Of a stretch of 9,903 bases of DNA, positions 6,321 to 9,903 are shown in pieces (position 1 is the first letter of the stretch; each line of letters opens with the position of its first letter). This DNA comes from a bacterium (GTDB lineage Bacteria; SZUA-182; DTGQ01). The notes under the pieces are model-generated. The model saw nothing but the letters and a program-made list of their open reading frames with translations. It ran no database searches and was not told where the DNA came from. Position numbers and translations under genes: made by a program. The DNA lies in assembly GCA_023512255.1 (NCBI GenBank), contig JAILZY010000115.1, forward strand, positions 1 through 9,903, in the 5' to 3' direction.

Positions 6321-6689
6321 TCATTCCTCCAAAGATAAGAATAGGGTTAGCAGAACAAGGGTAGTTGGGGTCAGAGATAGGGTACCCAAAGGTGCGGCTG
6401 CGGTAACTGTAGGGGTTGTGGGTAACAAAACGATGGTTGCCGCGGCAGCTCTTGTGGCCGTAGTCGGAAGAGACAGATAAGGATCAAACAGCGGGATTGT
6501 GGGATATATCGGAGCAAACACAGGATATGGCGGAACATAAGGATAGAAAGGTACGGCTGCAAAAGGTACGGCTGCGTATGGTGGAACATAGGGAAGAAAT
6601 TGAGCACTAGCCTGAGTTGAAGCCAATAAATTAACCGCTATAGTAAAGATAATAGCGCAACTTACGTATTTCAAAGAAAATTCTTTCAT
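6321..6689 (-). CDS. Secreted Pro/aromatic-rich protein, short family member E
   Basis: 122 residues. Signal peptide 1-29 (ASA|Q30). Residues 31-70 are almost entirely Pro, Tyr, Phe, Val and Ala, ending PLFDPYLSLPTT. A five-residue internal repeat, AAVPF AAVPF, comes from a 15-bp DNA duplication at 6547-6575. Family box TRAAAATIVLL at 79-89. The chain then has a short Thr/Leu tail ending in LEE, and it lacks the LYAxALY/ANPLLF module of members C and D. AAGGAGA lies nine bases before ATG 6689. It appears to be the first gene of the minus-strand block, with a proposed promoter at 6727-6756. The 118-bp gap to member D has no evident terminator but carries that gene's own promoter candidate. Function unknown; probably an extracellular or envelope structural protein. 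Confidence 0.8.
   Translation of the reverse strand: MKEFSLKYVSCAIIFTIAVNLLASTQASAQFLPYVPPYAAVPFAAVPFYPYVPPYPVFAPIYPTIPLFDPYLSLPTTATRAAAATIVLLPTTPTVTAAAPLGTLSLTPTTLVLLTLFLSLEE
6547..6575. repeat. In-frame 15-bp duplication inside member E
   Basis: AAAGGTACGGCTGC occurs at 6547-6560 and 6562-6575, period 15 bp. It is in frame and duplicates the peptide AAVPF, which shows that the Pro-rich segment can grow by slippage without breaking the gene. Confidence 0.8.
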
Positions 6690-6726
6690 AGTGAATAATC
6701 TCCTTTTAGCTTAGTTTTTAAGAGAG

Positions 6727-6756
6727 AATATACACATGAAATTAAAAAACTGAGAA
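6727..6756 (-). promoter_or_regulatory. Putative sigma-70-type promoter of member E
   Basis: On the minus strand, TTCTCA (6756-6751), an 18-bp spacer, then TATATT (6732-6727) preceded by TGTG, an extended -10. The expected leader is about 30 nt to ATG 6689. The -10 and spacing are the same as in the promoter proposed for member D, suggesting shared control. The -35 is weak. Confidence 0.42.
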
Positions 6757-7012
6757 TTAAGGATGGTTGGCATCAATCGATATGGCTACAGGCATAAGTA
6801 CCAAAATCTAACACCCGGATAACTATACGTACCTTTATTGATCATAAAAAGTATCTGAAATAGCTACCTACCAAATTGGGGGTACCTACTTTGAGCTCTT
6901 ACTCACCCTCAATGCATCTTGAAAAATGGACAGCAAATTCACCCATAATTCAAAAGATTGTCAGTAAGGTAAGGATCATGTAAATCTGCCTATAAACTCA
7001 CCAAACCATACC

Positions 7013-7029
7013 TTGGCACTTACTTTGCA
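7013..7029 (+). promoter_or_regulatory. Sigma-54 (RpoN) promoter
   Basis: TTGGCAC at 7013-7019 and TTTGCA at 7024-7029 match the sigma-54 consensus TTGGCACR-N4-TTGCW, differing only at the R position (T). The GG (7015-7016) and GC (7027-7028) are exactly 12 bp apart, as the family requires. The predicted start is at about 7040. No plus-strand gene follows; two hairpins and a terminator do. A sigma-54 promoter would need an enhancer-binding activator upstream; I cannot identify its site. Confidence 0.65.
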
Positions 7030-7039
7030 TATTAATAGA

Positions 7040-7132
7040 TTGCATACAAAAGGTCCCAAACTTTCTGTATGTATCACGAAGGTCATCGGTATTAATATGA
7101 TCCGTCCATTGAAAATACCGGTGACCTTTTTT
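7040..7132 (+). ncRNA. Predicted sigma-54-dependent small RNA, about 93 nt
   Basis: The transcript expected from the sigma-54 promoter is about 93 nt. It begins with hairpin 1: CATACA (7043-7048) plus AAAG (7049-7052), paired with CTTT (7061-7064) and TGTATG (7066-7071). This hairpin has one bulged C and an 8-nt loop, GTCCCAAA. A single-stranded segment, TATCACG, follows, and the RNA ends in the terminator at 7079-7132. Promoter, structured 5' end and intrinsic terminator in the correct order are typical of a trans-acting sRNA. No conserved family is recognised. Targets are unknown; one natural guess is the secreted-protein genes next door, but I found no decisive complementarity. Confidence 0.5.
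7079..7132 (+). terminator. Intrinsic terminator, plus strand
   Basis: Arms 7079-7093 (AAGGTCATCGGTATT) and 7114-7128 pair over 15 bp with a single G-U wobble and a 20-nt loop, followed by T6 at 7127-7132. The minus strand has only AA at the matching place, so the direction is plus. It ends no coding gene and so implies a non-coding transcript. Confidence 0.75.
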
Positions 7133-7149
7133 ATCAACCCTTCTTGCAA

Positions 7150-7403
7150 AAATCACCTCCTTATCTACTATAAGCCCATATAATTACATACTTATAAGCA
7201 CAGATAAAGCATATAAAAAGGTTCTTCTTAGTATAAATTATTCTCTCCTCATAACCAGGAGAGCGGTCTCTATCACCTCCCTTTCTCTAAAAGTTCTCTA
7301 AAAGCATTTTGTTAAAAACTTCTCCTTCGAGCACTTTCCTTATTATTTGGAGAAGGCTCCTAGCCTCTCACCTCCTTTCTTTGCCTATTTATCCATATCC
7401 CCG
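7150..7403. other. Pyrimidine-rich segment with three 16S-tail (anti-SD) mimics and hairpins
   Basis: ATCACCTCCTTA (7152-7163), ATCACCTCC (7272-7280) and TCACCTCCTTTCT (7368-7380) match the 3' end of 16S rRNA on the plus strand. Equivalently, they are strong GGAGGTGA Shine-Dalgarno sites on the minus strand, but the last two lack a usable start codon. Hairpins lie at 7243-7263 (CTCTCCT/AGGAGAG, 7-nt loop), 7319-7355 (CTTCTCC/GGAGAAG) and 7354-7366 (AGGCT-CCT-AGCCT). The plus-strand terminator at 7404-7432 follows. A second plus-strand RNA is possible, but no good promoter is seen. Confidence 0.4.
7283..7304. repeat. 11-bp tandem duplication
   Basis: TTCTCTAAAAG occurs twice back to back (7283-7293 and 7294-7304) within the pyrimidine-rich non-coding segment, directly after the second 16S-tail-like motif. 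Confidence 0.8.
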
Positions 7404-7432
7404 CTCTCTTTTTACAGATAAAGAGAGTTTTT
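7404..7432 (+). terminator. Intrinsic terminator, plus strand
   Basis: CTCTCTTT (7404-7411) pairs perfectly with AAAGAGAG (7420-7427) around an 8-nt loop, and T5 (7428-7432) follows. The stem is AU-rich at the loop end, so strength is moderate. No plus-strand gene precedes it. Confidence 0.6.
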
Positions 7433-7460
7433 CTTGAGGCTACAGATGTTCCCCAGCTCT

Positions 7461-7489
7461 TCCTCCCTCTTGGGAGAGGCGAGGGGAGT
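7461..7489. repeat. Remnant of a GGGAGAGG-type palindromic repeat
   Basis: CTCCC-TCTT-GGGAG (7463-7476), followed by AGGCGAGGGGAGTGAG, resembles the dispersed CCCTCTCCC...GGGAGAGGG(T)TGGGGTGAGG type of intergenic repeat. The family assignment is from memory; the hairpin itself is visible. Confidence 0.3.
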
Positions 7490-7527
7490 GAGATTTGGCT
7501 TTCACACCTAGCAAGAGGCATACATAA

Positions 7528-7625
7528 TAGCCTACTATGCTTGTTGGCACCCTAAACAAATAGCCTACGCTAGCACCCTAAAGCAAGCCGTGGCAGCGCG
7601 CACCCTAAGTAAGAGGAGCTTAGGG
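7528..7625. repeat. Decayed repeat cluster with a terminal hairpin
   Basis: TAGCCTAC occurs at 7528-7535 and 7561-7568. GCACCCTAA occurs at 7547-7555, 7573-7581 and 7600-7608. The third GCACCCTAA runs into a hairpin, CCCTAAG (7603-7609) with CTTAGGG (7619-7625) and a 9-nt loop. The unequal spacing (33, 26 and 27 bp) argues against a CRISPR array and for degenerate copies of a small repeat unit of about 26-33 bp. Confidence 0.55.
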
Positions 7626-7706
7626 CGAGCTCTGGAAACAAGAAGGTCTCACTTTGATCAACAGGAAGAGCGGGCTGTCTGCCTGAGCTTTCTTTGGCTA
7701 AGGTAA

Positions 7707-7829
7707 ATGATGGAGGAGAAGTGGAGCCCCTGGATCAACATCACATTGGTTAAGTTATTCATAAAAAAGGAAAAAGATGAAATCATGGCTCGCTGTCGCT
7801 TTAAAGATTGCTCGGATATAGTATGTTAG
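7707..7829 (+). CDS. Possible small ORF, 40 codons, unknown
   Basis: Opens with ATG ATG (AAGG six bases before the second ATG) and runs to TAG at 7827-7829. The peptide starts MMEEKWSPWINITLVKLFIK and is Lys/Glu rich with three Cys in its last third; I recognise no family. An in-frame stop directly precedes the first ATG. Composition is protein-like, but nothing else supports it: no promoter, no terminator, no neighbouring gene. It could be a remnant of a larger gene or chance. Confidence 0.2.
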   Translation: MMEEKWSPWINITLVKLFIKKEKDEIMARCRFKDCSDIVC

Positions 7830-7877
7830 CTAAACAGAGAAAACCACAAAAACATCCCAAATATCAATGAATAAGAA

Positions 7878-7903
7878 ATCAATGCATGAATTTATCAATG
7901 CAT
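7878..7903. repeat. 10-bp direct repeat, 16-bp period
   Basis: ATCAATGCAT occurs at 7878-7887 and 7894-7903. A third partial copy, ATCAATG, begins at 7863. It lies in AT-rich DNA with no gene. Confidence 0.6.
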
Positions 7904-8011
7904 TATTTCCCATTCCCTGATCCTGATTGGGCTTTCTCTGATTGATAAAACAAAAATTAACTTAATTTTTTGAATTGCTGGGGTGTAAAACTGGGGTATC
8001 TAATTCGGATA

Positions 8012-8087
8012 ATTCTATTCTTAGATAGAATAGAAGCTACAGAGCCGTCACCCGGCAACCTTGCCAAAACCCGGGCAAGTCTTCTAT
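8012..8087 (+). ncRNA. Candidate structured RNA: hairpin plus three-way junction
   Basis: A 7-bp hairpin (ATTCTAT 8012-8018, ATAGAAT 8025-8031, 6-nt loop) is followed by a closed junction. P1 is ATAGAAG (8030-8036) with CTTCTAT (8081-8087). P2 is GCCG (8044-8047) with CGGC (8053-8056). P3 is CTTGCC (8060-8065) with GGCAAG (8074-8079). The joining strands are CTACAGA, AAC and T. P1 and the upstream hairpin share two bases, so they compete, as in a switch. The segment is locally GC-rich inside AT-rich DNA and holds no ORF. It matches no riboswitch consensus I can recall. The strand is uncertain. Confidence 0.3.
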
Positions 8088-8091
8088 AACT

Positions 8092-8119
8092 TTTCTTTAC
8101 TAAAATCTTTCTTTACTAA
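8092..8119. repeat. 12-bp direct repeat, 16-bp period
   Basis: TTTCTTTACTAA occurs at 8092-8103 and 8108-8119, immediately after the structured segment at 8012-8087. Confidence 0.75.
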
Positions 8120-8431
8120 TTCCTTATGCTTATGGAGATGCAAATTTCATGCTCATATGGAAAAGTTAAGGAAATTCTTGCATTTCTTCCCTGAAATGCT
8201 CAATCGGATAATAGGCTTAACTTATTGATTTATCATTATGATATTTATCACTTAAAGTTGGTCTTACCCTTAGGGTGGGGTGAATTATGACTTGAAGTCA
8301 AGACCTGAGCTGGTTTTCTCATTGAAGAGATTAAAATTTTATGTATTCCCTTACACAGAGTAATTAGCAATTATGAAGGAATGCATCATCTAACCATCTG
8401 TTAATAAACTGAAAACTCTTGTCTGCTAGAT

Positions 8432-8472
8432 TATGCATTTTTTTGCATATCTCATTCATACTATGAATGAGA
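8432..8472. repeat. Two adjacent palindromes
   Basis: TATGCA (8432-8437) and TGCATA (8444-8449) flank T6. Next to them TCTCATTCATA (8450-8460) and TATGAATGAGA (8462-8472) form a perfect 11-bp dyad around one C. The second has the form of a dimeric-regulator operator. No gene start lies close by on either strand. Confidence 0.6.
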
Positions 8473-8520
8473 CAGAACAGCTTGAATGTGGATGAAGAGA
8501 GTACCTTTAAAACTATTTGT

Positions 8521-8586
8521 TATTTCAAAATGAAATATATCAAGAGGAGAATATTCAGGGTTCATAGAAACTATGAACCCTGAATA
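8521..8586. repeat. Perfect hairpins, 7 bp and 15 bp
   Basis: TATTTCA (8521-8527) pairs with TGAAATA (8531-8537). Next, TATTCAGGGTTCATA (8552-8566) pairs perfectly with 8572-8586 around the loop GAAAC. No T-run follows the 15-bp hairpin on either strand. Its architecture matches the hairpin at 5194-5237, but the sequences differ. Confidence 0.7.
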
Positions 8587-8707
8587 ACAGATGAAATTAT
8601 GCCCTCCTGCCCCTGTGCCTTTTTGTTTCAGGATGAACAAGGCAAGCAAAGCTCAAAAAGATACTCATGGTCGCCGCAAGGAATTTTAAAAAAGAGAATC
8701 CTTGTCG

Positions 8708-8749
8708 CTACAAGACGATTTGAAGAACCTACAAGACGATTTGAAGAAC
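8708..8749. repeat. 21-bp perfect tandem duplication
   Basis: A 21-bp unit beginning CTACAAGACGATTTG is present at 8708-8728 and again, identically, at 8729-8749. It lies just beyond the terminator of the gene at 8899-9681. The 21-bp length keeps all reading frames open, which produces spurious repeated peptides such as LQDDLKN. Confidence 0.9.
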
Positions 8750-8765
8750 AGTAGAGATAAAAAAA

Positions 8766-8803
8766 GGCGCTATAGGCAAGAGAAAAGACTTGCCCGTAGC
8801 GCC
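8766..8803 (-). terminator. Intrinsic terminator of the DUF4412-like gene
   Basis: Arms 8766-8780 and 8789-8803 form a 15-bp stem with one wobble and one mismatch around an 8-nt loop (GGCGCTA...GGCAAG / CTTGCC...TAGCGCC). On the minus strand it is followed by T7 (8765-8759), a strong terminator. On the plus strand CTTTT follows, so it may also work in reverse. Confidence 0.88.
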
Positions 8804-8821
8804 CTTTTCAGTAAAACTTTC

Positions 8822-8884
8822 TGCCCGCAAATAGGCCCGCCATGCCCACAAATAGGCCCGCCATGCCCACAAATAGGCACGCCG
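8822..8884. repeat. Three tandem copies of a 21-bp GC-rich unit in the 3' UTR
   Basis: Units at 8822-8842, 8843-8863 and 8864-8884 share the core CAAATAGGCCCGCC, with single-base differences (CGCAAA versus CACAAA; GGCCCG versus GGCACG). They lie between the stop of the DUF4412-like gene and its terminator. They are contiguous with no spacers, so this is not a CRISPR array. Confidence 0.85.
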
Positions 8885-8898
8885 CGGGTGTATCTGCG

Positions 8899-9681
8899 TC
8901 AAGGGGCTGCTGCCGCTGCCGCGGGAGCAGCAGCCGAGGCAGGCTGCTGGCCAGAGGTGCTGCTTTTTTTATCCTCAGACTGAGGAGAGGCTTTAGGCTC
9001 CTCCTTTGCCAGCAGGCCTTCTATCTTGTACCCTGGCGGTATATCAAACAATTTCCCATCGATTTCCTTTTCCTCCACCTTAACTAGCCTAGTAACCATA
9101 TCAAGTTTCTTGTTCTGGGCATCCATATGGACGGTGATCTCTACCGGATAGCCAGAGTATTTATTCAATTCGCTGACAATTTTCTTTTGGCCAAAATAAA
9201 CAGCCATTTTTGACCTTATTTCCTTGGGTACCTTGACCGCATCGCTGAGCCAGTACTCTACATCTGTAGGAATCCCCTTAGCCGTGCTGGTCATAATTAC
9301 CTGGTAGGCGTCCCATTGGCCAATCTTTTTGGTTTTACCGGTCTTTTTTGAATGGACCTCAATCTCTTTTTCAAGAGCCGCAAACTGAGCTTTTAAATCG
9401 ATTTCCCTGGCGGTCTTCTCCTGCTCATTAAGCTGATAGGCCTTGTCCTGATCCATGTGAATAATTAAGACCGTATTTTTATCGCTCTCATTTAAATATC
9501 TTATCTTATCCTGTTTTACCCACATCTTCAACACCGAACTATTACCCGATGGTTTTCCATCAAGCAAGGTCTCGGTCTGTTTTTCAATATAATAATCACC
9601 CGCCCAAACAAAGCTACCTCCCAAAAAAGATATAAGGCATCCTATAATCAGCCCCAGGACTACTATTCTGTTTGATTTCAT
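8899..9681 (-). CDS. Exported DUF4412-like (LolA-fold-like) protein
   Basis: 260 residues. Signal peptide 1-27 (VWA|GDYYIEKQ). The mature part starts with short alternating strands (SSVLKMWVKQDKIRYL, NTVLIIHMDQDKAYQL), then EWQ-type segments such as IGQWDAYQVIMTS and PTDVEYWLSDAVKVPKE. It ends with NKYSGYPVEITVHMD and LFDIPPGYKIE. That order (a WVKxDK-like strand, then a GYPV strand, then a closing PPGYK) is typical of DUF4412 proteins, thought to have a LolA/LolB-like half-barrel in the periplasm. The biochemical role is unknown. Residues from about 222 form a charged, then Ala/Pro-rich low-complexity tail (SAAAPAAAAAAP), encoded by GC-rich DNA that continues into a 21-bp repeat after the stop. 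GAGGA lies seven bases before ATG 9681. It has its own terminator and appears monocistronic. Confidence 0.72.
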   Translation of the reverse strand: MKSNRIVVLGLIIGCLISFLGGSFVWAGDYYIEKQTETLLDGKPSGNSSVLKMWVKQDKIRYLNESDKNTVLIIHMDQDKAYQLNEQEKTAREIDLKAQFAALEKEIEVHSKKTGKTKKIGQWDAYQVIMTSTAKGIPTDVEYWLSDAVKVPKEIRSKMAVYFGQKKIVSELNKYSGYPVEITVHMDAQNKKLDMVTRLVKVEEKEIDGKLFDIPPGYKIEGLLAKEEPKASPQSEDKKSSTSGQQPASAAAPAAAAAAP

Positions 9682-9848
9682 GTTCTTATCCTCATCTTTA
9701 TTTTTGTAGTTAAAAACATTAAGACTCCCTTAGCTTAAGGCTAAAAGCAATAGTTTATACAATTTCCATGATTAAATCAATGATTAGGAAAACCCGAAAA
9801 ACTCTAACCTCCATACTACTTAATTTAACCTTATGCCAGAGCGAATGC

Positions 9849-9901
9849 TTGATTGCATTTTAAAATCAATCAGTTAACTTTCACAAAATGTGTGAGTTAA
9901 C
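9849..9901. repeat. Two neighbouring palindromes at the window edge
   Basis: TGATTG (9850-9855) and CAATCA (9867-9872) flank the self-complementary ATTTTAAAAT (9857-9866). Next, GTTAACT (9873-9879) plus CACA (9882-9885) pairs with TGTG (9891-9894) plus AGTTAAC (9895-9901), with a TT bulge. They lie about 170-220 bp upstream of the DUF4412-like gene. They could be operators or the 3' hairpins of a gene beyond the window. Confidence 0.5.
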
Positions 9902-9903
9902 AT

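Larger units (their letters stand above)
6690..8765. other. Gene-poor region of about 2.1 kb
   Basis: No frame longer than about 60 codons here has a ribosome site and protein-like composition. The stretch holds a promoter for member E, a sigma-54 promoter with a predicted small RNA, two plus-strand terminators, pyrimidine-rich DNA with 16S-tail-like motifs (7150-7480), decayed repeats (7528-7625), a structured RNA candidate (8012-8087) and a palindrome cluster (8432-8586). Smaller dyads include ACCCT-T-AGGGT (8266-8276) and the direct repeat TACCTAC (6865-6871, 6893-6899). I saw no tRNA, rRNA or CRISPR array. Confidence 0.7.

Noticed and set aside
7544-7560. Second TTGGCAC as a sigma-54 promoter
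   Set aside because: No GC dinucleotide occurs at the required -12 position (AA is there instead).
8030-8087. Hammerhead ribozyme, or a SAM-type riboswitch suggested by CGGCAACC
   Set aside because: The hammerhead core bases (CTGANGA, GAAA) are not present. The S-box-like CGGCAACC is not accompanied by the other S-box elements, and no plus-strand gene follows.
8461-8649. 62-codon minus-strand ORF
   Set aside because: It starts at TTG with no Shine-Dalgarno and runs through two perfect palindromes; the peptide matches nothing.
8599-8754. 51-codon plus-strand ORF ending just before the terminator at 8766
   Set aside because: It has no ribosome site, and its repetitive C-terminus (RRFEEPTRRFEEQ) is only the 21-bp DNA duplication read in frame. 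The terminator fits the minus-strand DUF4412-like gene better.
8822-8884. CRISPR array
   Set aside because: The three 21-bp units are contiguous with no spacers, and no cas gene is present.
8702-9087. Two plus-strand ORFs with LQDDLKN and CPQIGPP repeats
   Set aside because: The repeats come from 21-bp DNA duplications, which keep any frame open. The ORFs then run antisense into the Ala-rich end of the DUF4412-like gene.

Overview
The window looks like part of the chromosome of a Gram-negative, probably uncultured environmental bacterium. The evidence is AGGAGG-type Shine-Dalgarno sites, Sec signal peptides ending in A-x-A, an exported sulfatase-superfamily protein fused to a long TPR array, the tail of a subtilisin-like protease, and a DUF4412-like periplasmic protein. 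Sulfatase-TPR fusions of this kind are common in Acidobacteriota, Aminicenantes and Desulfobacterota-type genomes, but I cannot assign a phylum. Apart from the protease tail at the left edge, all well-supported genes are on the minus strand and all encode exported proteins.

Layout. 1-89: end of a plus-strand subtilase. 90-388: non-coding, with a 15-bp direct repeat and a nested palindrome that resembles a dispersed REP-type element. 389-6689: a minus-strand block. In transcription order it holds four small secreted Pro/aromatic- and Thr/Ala-rich proteins (6689-6321, 6202-5741, 5716-5255, and 5103-4387, the last with an added beta-rich domain), the sulfatase-TPR protein (4220-1203), and a fifth family member (1001-480) followed by a strong intrinsic terminator (433-389). 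6690-8765: about 2.1 kb with no convincing gene. It contains a near-consensus sigma-54 promoter followed by two hairpins and a terminator (a likely small RNA), a second plus-strand terminator, sequences matching the 16S anti-SD tail, short direct repeats, a possible three-way-junction RNA and a cluster of palindromes. 8766-9681: a DUF4412-like exported gene on the minus strand, with a 21-bp triplicate repeat and a strong terminator in its 3' region. 9682-9903: non-coding, with two palindromes.

The most unusual feature is the set of five divergent paralogous secreted proteins. Each mature chain is predicted to start with Gln. The next segment is rich in Pro, Tyr and Phe, followed by a short box built around R-A-x-x-A-T-I and then a Thr/Ala/Val-rich region. 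They have almost no charged residues and no lysine outside the one added globular domain. This suggests an extracellular or envelope material made of several related components, with the sulfatase-TPR protein as a possible modifying partner. That functional link is inference from gene order alone. The second notable feature is the predicted sigma-54-dependent small RNA at about 7040-7132.
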